Shown here in pieces: positions 15,363-24,409 of a stretch of DNA of 64,000 nt (positions are counted from its first letter, which is position 1; the number at the start of each line of letters is the position of its first letter). The translations under genes and the position numbers were made by a program. Below the pieces are notes generated by a model, which made no database searches, was not told where the DNA came from, and was given only the letters and a program-made list of their open reading frames with translations. Origin of the DNA: Mesorhizobium sp. ES1-1 (GTDB taxonomy: Bacteria; Pseudomonadota; Alphaproteobacteria; Rhizobiales; Rhizobiaceae); the NCBI RefSeq assembly GCF_020164785.1, contig NZ_JAIUGX010000001.1, positions 310,001-374,000 of the forward strand, given 5' to 3'.

Positions 15363-15392
15363 GCCGGAGGGACGACCGATCGCCCCTCCGGC
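15363..15392. promoter_or_regulatory. Intra-operon hairpin between binding-protein and ATPase genes
   Basis: A perfect 9-bp inverted repeat, GCCGGAGGG (15363-15371) and CCCTCCGGC (15384-15392), loop 12 bases, lies in the 72-base gap between the BMP-type binding-protein gene and the ATPase gene. No T-run follows on the transcribed strand. Such hairpins often protect the upstream mRNA so that binding protein is made in excess over the membrane components. Confidence 0.55.
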
Positions 15393-15407
15393 AGACGATG
15401 TACGCCT

Positions 15408-16436
15408 CTACTGGGCGACGCTTGTCATCAGTGCCCTGACGGCGGTGGCGTCGTAGACCGGATCGACCTTGATCTTGCCGGAAATGACGTCTTCCCGAAG
15501 CGCCTGAATTTCGGCCCAGACATTGTCCGGGATCGCGGCCGTCTTCAGCAACTTGACCGAGTCGTCCTTCAGCCCGATCGTGTAGTGCCTGGTCCCGAAC
15601 GTGTCGGCCTTGAGATCGGCGATCATCGCCGCGTAGACCGGCTCAATGTTCCACACCACCGACGACAGCAGGAAGCCCTTGTCGATCGGGGATTTGTCGC
15701 CGATGACGTCGATGAAATAGACTTTGCCACCATCGGCCGCCTTGGTGGTCTCGACGGCCTGCAGCATGCCGAAGCTCGAGCCGTTGCCCTGGCCGAAGAT
15801 GATGTCCGCACCCGAGGCGATCACGCTTTCGGTGACGCGCTTGCCGCCGGCCGCATCGCTGTAGGCGGCCGGCCCTATCACCGCATAGGTGATCTTGACC
15901 GCCGAGTTCTCGGCCTTCACGCCCTGCGCGAACGCCGCCGACTGCGAATTCCACGATGGCGGTTCACCCGACACGACGATGCCGACCGATTTGGAACGCG
16001 ACATCTTGGCGGCGAGACGGCCGGCAAGATAGGCGCCCTGGTGCCCGCTCAGCGTGTAGTCGGCGACGAGGCCCTTCTCCAAGCCGTTGGGCGTGTCGAC
16101 GATGGCCACGGGAACCTTCAACTCCTTGGCGATTTCAGGCGCCGAGGTGTTGTAACCGCTGGCGTGCGCGATCAGCAGGCTGGCGCCGTCGGACGCAAGT
16201 TCCCGCAGGGTCGGGCGAACATCGCCATAACCGAGGCCCTGGGCCACGACCACTTCGACGCCGGCGGCCTTGCCCGCCGCCTTAGCGGCATCGATGCCCT
16301 GCTGATTCCAGCCGAAATCGGTGCCTTCCTCGGGGGTGAGGATGGCGATCGACTTGACTTCGCCTGCAATCGCGCTGCCCATGAGCACGGTTCCAAGTAT
16401 AACTGCACTTACACTACTCTTAAGAAGCTTTAGCAT
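15408..16436 (-). CDS. BMP-family substrate-binding protein of ABC importer
   Basis: A protein of 342 residues. The signal peptide MLKLLKSSVSAVILGTVL ends near SAIAGE. The mature part is a PnrA/Med-type periplasmic binding protein with the family motif DFGWNQQGIDAAK and IIFGQGNGSSFGML. BMP proteins classically bind nucleosides. In this B6 cluster a pyridine-type ligand such as pyridoxine or pyridoxal is a reasonable guess, not shown by the sequence. The start ATG 16436 is chosen because AGAGGG lies 5 bases upstream; an upstream start at 16460 lacks such a site. Confidence 0.85.
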   Translation of the reverse strand: MLKLLKSSVSAVILGTVLMGSAIAGEVKSIAILTPEEGTDFGWNQQGIDAAKAAGKAAGVEVVVAQGLGYGDVRPTLRELASDGASLLIAHASGYNTSAPEIAKELKVPVAIVDTPNGLEKGLVADYTLSGHQGAYLAGRLAAKMSRSKSVGIVVSGEPPSWNSQSAAFAQGVKAENSAVKITYAVIGPAAYSDAAGGKRVTESVIASGADIIFGQGNGSSFGMLQAVETTKAADGGKVYFIDVIGDKSPIDKGFLLSSVVWNIEPVYAAMIADLKADTFGTRHYTIGLKDDSVKLLKTAAIPDNVWAEIQALREDVISGKIKVDPVYDATAVRALMTSVAQ

Positions 16437-16533
16437 GTTACCCTCTCTGTTGATTACCAACCAATATTCTTATTGTTATTGCGCGGAAGCGAGGTAGACT
16501 GCCTGATAAAATCATCCTTGGAGCTCAGGCAAA

Positions 16534-16959
16534 GTGAAGATCCGTTACATTCTCCCCATCGCGATGGCGTTCACGTCTTTCGCCGACGCTGTCGAGTTGC
16601 ACCATGTGATCGTTCGCAAAGGCACGGACGGGCTCGACATGGTGCCGTTGACGATTGCCAATGCGGGCGATGAAGGCCTGTCCTGCAATGCCGACTTCGC
16701 GCACTGGTATTCGGCCGGGATAGCGACGGTGGACCCAGGCAAGAGCGTTCGCATCGAACTCTGGTTCGACCCCAAGAGCGCCACGTTCACGATCCTCAAC
16801 GACAAGCGTGAGAACCTGCCCGTCGAGCGGCTGTGGTGCGGCCTGTCGGGTCGAGCATATGCCACGCGCGGGCAGATCACGCTCGACCGCACCGACGCCG
16901 CCAAAGGCGAACGAGCCGTGTCCTGCGCGATGGGCCAGGACAGTCTGGTCTGCCGGTAG
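16534..16959 (+). CDS. Small secreted protein of unknown function
   Basis: A protein of 141 residues with GTG start and a signal peptide (MKIRYILPIAMAFTSFADA). The mature part has three or four cysteines (GLSCNADF, RLWCGLSG, AVSCAMGQ, SLVCR) that could form disulfides, and beta-strand-like segments such as SVRIELWFDPKSATFTIL. I do not recognise the family. It is the only plus-strand gene inside the B6 cluster, divergent from the BMP-type binding protein and convergent with the other binding protein, so it may be unrelated to the pathway. Confidence 0.65.
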   Translation: MKIRYILPIAMAFTSFADAVELHHVIVRKGTDGLDMVPLTIANAGDEGLSCNADFAHWYSAGIATVDPGKSVRIELWFDPKSATFTILNDKRENLPVERLWCGLSGRAYATRGQITLDRTDAAKGERAVSCAMGQDSLVCR

Positions 16960-16996
16960 GCTTTCGTCGGTCGGCTGGCCCGCGACATCGCTCGAC

Positions 16997-18007
16997 CTAC
17001 TCCTTGGCCAGGAACTTGTCGGTGAAGACATCCTCGGCCGAGAGAGCCGTCTTGAGCACGCCCTGGTCGGTCAAAGTCTTCAGCGTTTCCTCCCACTGGG
17101 TCTTCGTCATCCAGCCGAGACCATGCTCCTTGGTGTCCGCGCTGGTGAATGTCGACGCAATGTCGGCGTTGATTTGCGCCAGCAGCACATCCTTCTTGTC
17201 GGCGTAGCCGGGCGCAGCCTTGGCCGTGATCTCGGCTGCCTCCTCGGGGTGCGCCACGACATAGTCGAATGCCTCCTTGTACGCCTTGACGAAGCGGCCA
17301 ACGATCTCCGGCTTGTCCTTGATCATCGCCTGCGAGGTGAACAGGCCTGAGCCGTATGCCTTCCAGCCGTGGTCGGCGCCCATCATGATGCTGAGCGAGC
17401 CTGGACCGCCGGCCTTGGCCTCGAGTTCGGGAACCTCGGCGTCGACATAGCCGACCACAGTCTGCACGCGGCCAAGAAGCAGGTAGCTTTCATAGGGCGG
17501 CGAGACGCTGTTCAGCGTCATGTCCTTTTCGGTCAGGCCGTTCGCCGCCAGGAAACCCTTGAAGAAGATGTAGGTTGATCCGGCGGGATGAATGCCAATC
17601 GTGAGGCCCTTGAGATCGGCGGGTTTCGTAAGCTTCATCGTCTTGGCAAGCGCGATGATGGCCAGCGGCGAATGCTGGTTGACGGCCGCCAGCGCCACGA
17701 CCGGCACATTCTGCGACCGCGCTACGGCGAGCGTTGGAAGATCGCCGAAGCCGAAATCAGCGTTGCCATTGCCGACCAGGCGCATGGCGTCCGGGGAGCC
17801 GGAACCCTTGCGGATCTCGGCGACGTCGATGTCGTTCTTGGCGAAGAAGCCCTTCTCCTTGCCGACGAAGAACATGGCGTGATTGCCGCGCACAACCCAG
17901 TCGAGCTGGACGTTGACCTTGTCCGCCGCCGTGGCGACGCCGGACAGGCCGACAGCGCCGGCGAAGGCTACAAACGTGGCTGCCTTGATTAGTGAGCGTC
18001 TCAGCAT
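16997..18007 (-). CDS. SsuA/THI5-like (NMT1-type) ABC substrate-binding protein
   Basis: A protein of 336 residues: signal peptide MLRRSLIKAATFVAFAGAV ending near VATAAD, then QLDWVVRGNHAMFFVGKEKG, the lobe-1 motif of the SsuA/ThiY superfamily, and YGSGLFTSQAMIKDKPEIV. Relatives bind hydroxymethylpyrimidine, formyl-aminopyrimidine, sulfonates or nitrate. Because HMP and pyridoxine are similar ring compounds, B6 or 4-pyridoxic acid is an attractive inferred ligand. The start ATG 18007 follows AAGGAA; the open frame extending upstream is spurious. The permease and ATPase genes precede it. Confidence 0.85.
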   Translation of the reverse strand: MLRRSLIKAATFVAFAGAVGLSGVATAADKVNVQLDWVVRGNHAMFFVGKEKGFFAKNDIDVAEIRKGSGSPDAMRLVGNGNADFGFGDLPTLAVARSQNVPVVALAAVNQHSPLAIIALAKTMKLTKPADLKGLTIGIHPAGSTYIFFKGFLAANGLTEKDMTLNSVSPPYESYLLLGRVQTVVGYVDAEVPELEAKAGGPGSLSIMMGADHGWKAYGSGLFTSQAMIKDKPEIVGRFVKAYKEAFDYVVAHPEEAAEITAKAAPGYADKKDVLLAQINADIASTFTSADTKEHGLGWMTKTQWEETLKTLTDQGVLKTALSAEDVFTDKFLAKE

Positions 18008-18044
18008 TTGATCGTTCCTTCCTGACTTGAACCGTCCCGGGTAA

Positions 18045-18860
18045 CTAGGACTGACTGAATTTCGGTGCCCATGGCACCACGATGCGTTCGAGTATTTCGG
18101 CGGCGTAGTAGAACGCGATGCCGAGCACCGAGACGAGGAGCAGGGCCGCAAAGACCAGCGCGGTGTCGAGCTGGGTCGAAGCGAACTGGATGACGTAGCC
18201 GAGCCCATCCGACGCGCCGGCGAATTCGCCGACGATGGCGCCGATGACACTGAGCGTCGCGGCGATCTTGGTCCCTGCCATCAGGCTGGGCAACGAGTGA
18301 GGCACACGGATCCTGAACAGGATCTGCGTCTGGCTGGCGCCCACGGAATTCATCAGCGAGAGAAGGGAGCGGTCGACGGACTGCATGCCCGCGAGCATGG
18401 ACAAGGTCACCGGGAAGAAGGCGATGACGAGGATCAGGCCGATCTTGGGCGCGAGCCCGTAGCCGAACCAGAGGATGAAGATCGGCGCCAGCGCCACCTT
18501 CGGTACATTCTGGAACAGCACGACCAGCGGATAGAGCGCTCGCCCAAGCCAGTCGAAGCGCACGATGACCAGCGCGATGGCGACGCCAACCACGACCGAG
18601 ACGAGGAAGCCGAACAAGATCTCGCCCGCTGTCACCAGTGTCGCCTGCATCAGCGTGTCCCACTGGGCCACCAGCGATCGCGCGATCTCGGACGGTGCGG
18701 GAATGATGAACGCTGATATGGCGAAAATTCTGACCGTGGCTTCCCACACCAGCACCGTCGCCAGCAGAAGGATGGCAGCCGGAAGCCAGCTTGCCGTCGC
18801 GCGGCTCCAGTTCGACGCCAGCCGCGTCTCGGCGAGTTGGGTGGTCGACTGATCGCTCAC
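18045..18860 (-). CDS. ABC transporter permease, SsuC/ThiX type
   Basis: A protein of 271 residues with about six transmembrane helices and the EAA coupling motif in LMNSVGASQTQILFRIRVP. It belongs to the BPD_transp_1 permeases of the sulfonate/nitrate/pyrimidine group. The start overlaps the end of the ATPase gene by 4 bases. It forms the second importer of the B6 cluster together with the ATPase and the SsuA-like binding protein. Confidence 0.88.
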   Translation of the reverse strand: MSDQSTTQLAETRLASNWSRATASWLPAAILLLATVLVWEATVRIFAISAFIIPAPSEIARSLVAQWDTLMQATLVTAGEILFGFLVSVVVGVAIALVIVRFDWLGRALYPLVVLFQNVPKVALAPIFILWFGYGLAPKIGLILVIAFFPVTLSMLAGMQSVDRSLLSLMNSVGASQTQILFRIRVPHSLPSLMAGTKIAATLSVIGAIVGEFAGASDGLGYVIQFASTQLDTALVFAALLLVSVLGIAFYYAAEILERIVVPWAPKFSQS

Positions 18861-19687
18861 GACACGCCTCCCGGCTTATGGCTGGCGCGCAGCATCGCCC
18901 GCAGCTGGACCGCGAGCCTCACGAATTCCGGATCCTCCGCCACGGCCAGATCGCGCGGATAGGGAAGGCCGATGTCGAGGCTCTCGGTAATCCGTCCCGG
19001 CTTGATGCCCATGACATGGACATGGCGGGACAGATGAATGGCTTCGTCGATGGAGTGAGTGACAAGCACGATGGTCTTGCCGGTGCGCTGCCAGATCTCC
19101 AGCAGCGACTGGCCCATGGAATCCCGCGTGATGGCGTCGAGCGCGCCGAACGGCTCGTCCATCAGCAGAACCGCCGGATCGAGGGCCAGTGCGCGGGCGA
19201 TGGCGACGCGTTGGCGCATGCCCCCGGACAGTTCGTGCGGACGCTTGTGGGCGCTATCGCCCAGGCCGACGAGGTCCAGCATTTCCTGGCCACGCGCCCT
19301 CAATGCGGCGCGCGAAAGCGATTTGTCAGCGATCCCAAGCAGCATCGATGCGTTGTCGACCGCGTTCTTCCAGGGCAGCAGATTTGCGTCCTGGAAGACG
19401 AGGCCGATCATGCGCTTGCGCGCCGCCTCCACCGGCGAAAGCCCGGCTATCGAAACACCGCCGCTGGTCGGCTCCACGAGACCAGCCAGGACCTTGAGCA
19501 AGGTACTCTTGCCACAGCCGGATGGACCGATAAGCGACACGAAAGACCCTTCCGGTATCGAGAGATTTATGTCGCGCAGCACCTGCTGCCTTGCCAGGAC
19601 CACCGAGACGCCCTTGGCGGAGATCAAATCGTCGGGATGCAAATGGGCCGGGCGGGCGCCCTCTTCCCGGATGGTCTCAATGCGCAT
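18857..19687 (-). CDS. ABC transporter ATP-binding protein, SsuB/TauB type
   Basis: A protein of 276 residues with a single complete ATPase domain: Walker A GPSGCGKST, Q-loop VFQDANLLPW, signature LSGGMRQRV, Walker B VLLMDEPFGALD and the switch histidine in VTHSIDEA. Start 19687 (MRIETIREE) is preferred over 19702, since GGAG precedes it at proper distance and the open frame further upstream is noise. It overlaps the permease start (ATGA) and follows the FHMPC dehydrogenase gene after 112 bases. Confidence 0.87.
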   Translation of the reverse strand: MRIETIREEGARPAHLHPDDLISAKGVSVVLARQQVLRDINLSIPEGSFVSLIGPSGCGKSTLLKVLAGLVEPTSGGVSIAGLSPVEAARKRMIGLVFQDANLLPWKNAVDNASMLLGIADKSLSRAALRARGQEMLDLVGLGDSAHKRPHELSGGMRQRVAIARALALDPAVLLMDEPFGALDAITRDSMGQSLLEIWQRTGKTIVLVTHSIDEAIHLSRHVHVMGIKPGRITESLDIGLPYPRDLAVAEDPEFVRLAVQLRAMLRASHKPGGVS

Positions 19688-19799
19688 GGCTTGCCGCTCC
19701 ATTCGCTGCGTTCGGCCGCGGCAGGTAAGGCATGGCAAGGATCGCAGCCGCAGCGAACTCCGCAACCCTGCAGCCCCTGTGACCATGATGCGCCATCGG

Positions 19800-20729
19800 C
19801 TACTCCCGGCCCTCCAGAATTCGCCGCACCGCAACGAGCTTTCGTGCCCTTTCGCCCTGCAAGGCTTTGGTCTGCTCGGGCGTGTAGGAAAACATCCCTT
19901 CGCCCGACTTGATGCCGAATTTCGACGCGTTCGTCTTTTCCAGCACCAACGGCGCCACATCGTCCCGCGTGGAGAGATCGGCATTGAGGAAGGACGAAAC
20001 CGATTTGTAGATGTCCAGGCCGGCCATATCGAGCAGCGCCATCGGCCCGATTACGGCTATCTTGTAGCCGATGCCCCACGACACGCAGGTATCCAGATCT
20101 TCGGGATCAATGACGCCGCGTTCGACGAGGTCGACGGCCTCGCGCAGCAGCGCATAAAGGACACGGTTCTCGACGAAGCCGGGCACGTCCTTCTTCACCA
20201 CCACCGGCAGCAAGCCGATCGAGCGGATCAGGTCGCGGATGGCAGCCACGGTTTGCGGGGCGGTCTTCTCGCCGGCGATCACCTCGATCATCGGAATGAT
20301 GTGCGGCGGGTTCGACCAGTGCATGCCGACCATCCGCTCGGGATGCGAGATGTGTTCCTGGAGCTTGGTGATCGGGATGCCGGACGTGTCGGACGCAACG
20401 ATCGTGTCGGATGCAATCAGAGTGTCGATCGCGCGATAAACTTCGGCCTTGATCGAAATGTTTTCAGGCACGTTCTCGATGATGAGGTCGGCTCCGGAAA
20501 CCGCATCGCTGAGGTCATTGGTGAAGCGCACCGTGCCAACACCGGACGGCGGCGGTGCGATATCCAGGGAATCGAGAACGGTCTCGGCCACGCCCAACAT
20601 GGTCTGCGCGCGCTCGATTGCCGCGGGGGCAACGTCGTAGGCGCTGACCTGCAGGCCGCCCCTGGCGAGCCGGGCCGCCATGCCAGGCCCCATCGTACCC
20701 AGGCCGATGATGGCGATACGCTGGATCAT
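19800..20729 (-). CDS. FHMPC dehydrogenase, 3-hydroxyacyl-CoA dehydrogenase family
   Basis: A protein of 309 residues with an N-terminal Rossmann motif ([19 protein letters not shown], 6-24), the HCDH sequence [12 protein letters not shown] and the C-terminal domain opening [16 protein letters not shown]. In M. loti the equivalent enzyme oxidises 5-formyl-3-hydroxy-2-methylpyridine-4-carboxylate to the dicarboxylate with NAD (EC 1.2.1.100), an unusual job for this family. Length and position match. Its ATG overlaps the stop of the 4-pyridoxate dehydrogenase gene, so the consecutive pathway steps are translationally coupled. Read without context it would be called a 3-hydroxybutyryl-CoA dehydrogenase. 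Confidence 0.85.
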   Translation of the reverse strand: MIQRIAIIGLGTMGPGMAARLARGGLQVSAYDVAPAAIERAQTMLGVAETVLDSLDIAPPPSGVGTVRFTNDLSDAVSGADLIIENVPENISIKAEVYRAIDTLIASDTIVASDTSGIPITKLQEHISHPERMVGMHWSNPPHIIPMIEVIAGEKTAPQTVAAIRDLIRSIGLLPVVVKKDVPGFVENRVLYALLREAVDLVERGVIDPEDLDTCVSWGIGYKIAVIGPMALLDMAGLDIYKSVSSFLNADLSTRDDVAPLVLEKTNASKFGIKSGEGMFSYTPEQTKALQGERARKLVAVRRILEGRE

Positions 20730-22354
20730 TGCAGTATCCCGCTTTCTCTTGAGCTGGCGATGAGGTCGGCGGCTTTCTCGGCAATCATGATCACCGCCGC
20801 ATTGATGTTCCCGCAGACGAGGTCGGGCATGACGGAAGCGTCGACCACTCTCAGGCCGGCGACGCCGCGAACGCGCAGTTGCGGGTCCACGACCGAGGCT
20901 TCATCGGCGCCCATGCGGCAGGTACCGGCCGGATGGTGCACCGTGATCGAGGTCCGCCGGATGTGTTCGTCGATCTCGTCGTCGCTCTGGCACTTCGGGC
21001 CCGGGAAGAACTCTGCCTCGATGAATGGCTGCATGGACGGCTGTGCGGCGAGATCGCGTGCCACCCGGAAGCCTGCCCTTAGAGACTCCCAATCCTTCGG
21101 CGAGGCGAGGAAGTTCTGATGGATCAGCGGCGCCGAAACCGGATCGGCCGACGCCAGTTTTACCGTCCCACGGCTTTCAGGCTGCGTGGCCACAACCCGC
21201 GTCGCGAAGCCATCCTGGAAAGGCGCCTTGAACGGCTTAAAGTAGGGCCAGGCGGCGAGCGGAGCGGCAGTGAACAGGAGCTGCACGTCCGGCAAAGGCC
21301 GACCCGGACCGCTCTTCAGGAAGGCGACGACGCCGCCGGGCACGTCGGCCGAAAACCCTCGACCGGTTAGGTACGTCTTGAGAAAGTCAAGTCCGATCCG
21401 GTCGGCGCGCATGTTGCGCAGGAACGGCCCGGGAGTGCGGCGCCGGTACATCAGGATGACCGACACATGATCCTGCAGGTTCTTGCCTACGCCCGGCAGG
21501 TTGACCCTGGTCTGGATCCCGTGAGCGGCAAGCTCCTCCTGCGCTCCGATGCCCGACAGCATCATGAGTTGCGGCGTGTTGATCACGCCGCCGGCAAGCA
21601 GCACTTCGTTGCGGGCGAAGACCGTGCGTTCGCTGCCTTTGTGAGCGACCACGACGGCGGTGGCGCGCGCGCCCTCCAGCACGATCCTGGTTGCATTTGC
21701 TTCGGTGAGGACCGTCAGGTTCGGCCGCTTCAGGACCGGCCGCAGATAAGCCGACGCGGTCGATGAACGGCGGCCTTTCGCGATTGTCATCTGGAGGCGG
21801 CCAAAGCCTTCCTGCCGCTCGCCATTGTAGTCATCCGTCTGACCATAGCCTGCCTGCACGCTGGCTTGCCTGAAGGCGTCGATCAACTTGTCCTTGTAGC
21901 GGCAGAACTGAGTGCTGACCGGACCACTGCCGCCACGATAGGCGTCTTCGCCGCCTTCCCAGGTTTCCTGCTTGCGGAAATACGGCAGGACCTTGTCGTA
22001 GGACCAGTCGCTCAGGCCGCTTTCCGCCCAACGGTCGTAATCGCCGCGATTGCCACGCACATAGGCCATGGCGTTCGTGGATGACGATCCGCCGACCACC
22101 TTGCCGCGCGCGCACTCGACCCTGCGCCCGCCGACATTGTCTTCAGGTTCGCAGAAATACATCCAGTCATGACGACGCTCGGTCAGGATCTTGCCCCAGC
22201 CGAGCGGTATGTGGATCATTGGGTCCCGATCCCAGCCCCCGGCCTCGAGCAAGAGCACCGTGCACTTGGGATCAGCGCTCAGCCGGTTGGCGAGAACGCA
22301 ACCGGCCGAACCGGCCCCAACGATGATGTAATCGTAATTTTCCGCGTGCGGCAT
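20726..22354 (-). CDS. 4-pyridoxate dehydrogenase (GMC oxidoreductase)
   Basis: A FAD-dependent GMC-family protein of 542 residues: ADP-binding motif [15 protein letters not shown] near the N-terminus, GMC signature [18 protein letters not shown], second signature [16 protein letters not shown], and [10 protein letters not shown] carrying the active-site histidine. In M. loti a membrane-linked enzyme of this type oxidises the 5-hydroxymethyl of 4-pyridoxic acid to an aldehyde (EC 1.1.99.42). The start ATG 22354 gives the standard N-terminus just before the FAD motif; a start at 22429 would add 25 residues of no recognised role. It is coupled by ATGA overlap to FHMPC dehydrogenase. Confidence 0.85.
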   Translation of the reverse strand: MPHAENYDYIIVGAGSAGCVLANRLSADPKCTVLLLEAGGWDRDPMIHIPLGWGKILTERRHDWMYFCEPEDNVGGRRVECARGKVVGGSSSTNAMAYVRGNRGDYDRWAESGLSDWSYDKVLPYFRKQETWEGGEDAYRGGSGPVSTQFCRYKDKLIDAFRQASVQAGYGQTDDYNGERQEGFGRLQMTIAKGRRSSTASAYLRPVLKRPNLTVLTEANATRIVLEGARATAVVVAHKGSERTVFARNEVLLAGGVINTPQLMMLSGIGAQEELAAHGIQTRVNLPGVGKNLQDHVSVILMYRRRTPGPFLRNMRADRIGLDFLKTYLTGRGFSADVPGGVVAFLKSGPGRPLPDVQLLFTAAPLAAWPYFKPFKAPFQDGFATRVVATQPESRGTVKLASADPVSAPLIHQNFLASPKDWESLRAGFRVARDLAAQPSMQPFIEAEFFPGPKCQSDDEIDEHIRRTSITVHHPAGTCRMGADEASVVDPQLRVRGVAGLRVVDASVMPDLVCGNINAAVIMIAEKAADLIASSRESGILQ

Positions 22355-22465
22355 GGTTTCATTGCTTTCGTCTGACGCTCCGGCGCCAGAGAACTCTTGA
22401 GATTGAGGCTGGAAAATCCTGGCAGGCACCAGCTCTTCCAGCTGAAGTTCAAAGACCCGTAGACA

Positions 22466-23188
22466 TCACGCCAAACCTGCCTGCCTAAGACGCTGCGACC
22501 AGTGATCCCATCCCCGGTCGATCTGCGCGCCGACTAGCTTTCCCGCCGCATTGATCTCGCCCGGCGACAGGTACTTGATCGTGCCGATCCGCAGGCCGGC
22601 CGTAAGGGCAGCCGCCTCCTGCTCAAGGTAGAAGGCGCGGAAGACAACCTCCCTGACGGAATTGCCCACATTAACGACGCCGTGACGCGCCATGAGCACG
22701 ACAGGATAGCTTCCGAGGCTTTCGGCGATGTCCCGACAGACGCTCGGGCTGCCGCCGAAGAGATCAGTGTCGTCACCGTGCTTGTCGCGGATCTCGTAGA
22801 CAGGGACGGCATCGCCGAGAAAAGCGCCCATATGGGTGACCGGCCGAAGCGGCTGGTCGACGAAACAGTAAGGCAGGACAGCGGGAGAATGGGTATGGAG
22901 CACGCATTGAACGTCGGGACGCGCCTTGTAGATTTCGCTGTGGATATAGCGTTCCAGATAGGAAGGGCGATTGTCCGACGTCTCACCGTCAAGGTTGAAA
23001 CGCTGGATATCATCGACCGTTATCACGCTTGGAGCAAGCTTCTGTGCGAGGAAGAAGCTTTGTGGATCGTCCGGAAGACGGGCACTGATGTGGCCGAATG
23101 TATCCATGATCCCTTCGTTTATGAGGATTTTGGTGGCCGTAACCAGCTCCTCAAAAATCTTCTGATGATCGGCTTTTCTGTCTGTCAT
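22466..23188 (-). CDS. 3-hydroxy-2-methylpyridine-4,5-dicarboxylate 4-decarboxylase (class II aldolase fold)
   Basis: A protein of 240 residues of the class II aldolase/adducin family. Metal-ligand histidines are in [10 protein letters not shown] and ARHGVV, and the N-terminal [13 protein letters not shown] segment is typical. In the B6 pathway it removes the 4-carboxylate to give 2-methyl-3-hydroxypyridine-5-carboxylate with Mn2+ (EC 4.1.1.51). GGGAG sits 9 bases before the start. It lies between the YbhB-like gene (73 bases upstream) and 4-pyridoxate dehydrogenase (111 bases downstream). Out of context it could be mistaken for a fuculose-phosphate aldolase. Confidence 0.85.
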   Translation of the reverse strand: MTDRKADHQKIFEELVTATKILINEGIMDTFGHISARLPDDPQSFFLAQKLAPSVITVDDIQRFNLDGETSDNRPSYLERYIHSEIYKARPDVQCVLHTHSPAVLPYCFVDQPLRPVTHMGAFLGDAVPVYEIRDKHGDDTDLFGGSPSVCRDIAESLGSYPVVLMARHGVVNVGNSVREVVFRAFYLEQEAAALTAGLRIGTIKYLSPGEINAAGKLVGAQIDRGWDHWSQRLRQAGLA

Positions 23189-23261
23189 TCCTGAAATCTC
23201 CCATCAATGCTGCTGCGGCGATCATTCTTATTCTTGTTATCGATCGCCGAGACCGCACGTT

Positions 23262-23720
23262 TCACTTGTTTTCGTATATGCCGACGATCCGGTTCTGCTC
23301 GATGATGTTTCCGGCATATTTCTCGAGGAACTCTTCCCTGGTCGGCGCTCCATCGACCTTGGTGTCCAAAGCATAGACCCAGAAGTAATAGTGATGCTGG
23401 CCATGGCCTGCGGGCGGCTGGGGACCGTAATACTGCATGCCGCCGGCACCATTGGGGCCAACGCGGTACTTTTCCTGCGCGTCCGACAGGTCAGTGGCCG
23501 AGGGATCGATGCCGTAGACGACCCAGTGCGTGAAGCCATTGGGCAGCGGCGCGTCCGGGTCGTGGCAGATGAGGGCGAGCTCCTTGGTTCCGTCCGGCAC
23601 GCCGCTGACCGTGAGCCTGGGCAACACATTGCCCTTGTCGCCAGCATGCTCGTCGCGGAGTTTGCCGAGCGGCTGGAAATCAGCCGAGGTGATTTTCAGG
23701 TCCTTGATATTAAGCGGCAT
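23262..23720 (-). CDS. YbhB/YbcL (PEBP / Raf kinase inhibitor-like) protein
   Basis: A protein of 152 residues of the phosphatidylethanolamine-binding protein fold: LALICHDPDAPLPNGFTHWV, with the DPDAP and HW ligand-pocket elements, then YYGPQPPAGHGQHHYYFWVY, the conserved GxHxYxF strand. The start ATG 23720 follows AGGA; the open frame upstream belongs to no gene. There is no signal peptide. Family members bind small anionic ligands, but no enzymatic step of B6 degradation is assigned to it. Its position in the middle of the catabolic operon suggests an accessory role such as ligand carriage or control. Confidence 0.85.
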   Translation of the reverse strand: MPLNIKDLKITSADFQPLGKLRDEHAGDKGNVLPRLTVSGVPDGTKELALICHDPDAPLPNGFTHWVVYGIDPSATDLSDAQEKYRVGPNGAGGMQYYGPQPPAGHGQHHYYFWVYALDTKVDGAPTREEFLEKYAGNIIEQNRIVGIYENK

Positions 23721-23748
23721 AGGAATTCGTCCTTTCAGATTCGATCGA

Positions 23749-24342
23749 CTAGACGGCGGTTGCCTTGAGGTCGGCCACGGTTTTGCCGCCGACGCGTTGA
23801 TGCACGCGTGCACCGGATGCCACGGCTACGCAGATCAGCAGCTCGTCCGGGCGCGGGCCGTCCGGGACGGAAAAGGTGATCGCATCGTAGTGGGACCGGA
23901 TGTAGAGCTCGTCCTTGTGGGCGAGCGGAATATCGATGGCCGTCCCCGCAACGGCCACCTTGCTGACCGACGAGATCCAGGCCTTGCCGCCGCCGACCTG
24001 CTGCCTCAGCGGATCGCCGAACACAGTGGTGATGCAAGCAACGACATGTTCCTGCTCGCCAGCCGTTCCCGCAATGCCGCCTTTGCCATAGCTTTCAACA
24101 GGCCTGTTGCCGAGCAGCGCGACGGCACGCTCTCCCAGCGCATGACCGATCGCTGCACTCGGATCGGTCAGATCGGACAATTCGGCGACAAACTTCCCGG
24201 CGTACGGATTGCGGATCACGACGCCGGTCGCGACCTTGACGAGGGTTTCGCCGGGCGCGCCGCCGTCGTGCCGGCATTCCTGCACAGAGGAATACCAGCC
24301 CCTAACATCATAATCCCGCTCGACTTGACTGGAATAGTGCAT
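23749..24342 (-). CDS. DUF1185 'amino acid synthesis' family protein
   Basis: A protein of 197 residues that I recognise as the family named amino acid synthesis / DUF1185, on the basis of VIRNPYAGKFVAELSDLTD and the GDPLRQQVGGGKAWISSVSK segment. The start is the second of two ATGs (24342), because AGGAG ends immediately before the first (24348) and is 6 bases before the second. It lies 28 bases before the YbhB-like gene and 67 bases after the MHPCO gene. No biochemical function is established to my knowledge, and it is not one of the named B6 enzymes, yet it sits between them. Confidence 0.75.
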   Translation of the reverse strand: MHYSSQVERDYDVRGWYSSVQECRHDGGAPGETLVKVATGVVIRNPYAGKFVAELSDLTDPSAAIGHALGERAVALLGNRPVESYGKGGIAGTAGEQEHVVACITTVFGDPLRQQVGGGKAWISSVSKVAVAGTAIDIPLAHKDELYIRSHYDAITFSVPDGPRPDELLICVAVASGARVHQRVGGKTVADLKATAV

Positions 24343-24409
24343 CTTCATCTCCTGAAGGGGAACGCGCAGCTTCTGCACGCCCGAGGACTGGCGACCGGCT
24401 TCCCCGGCA

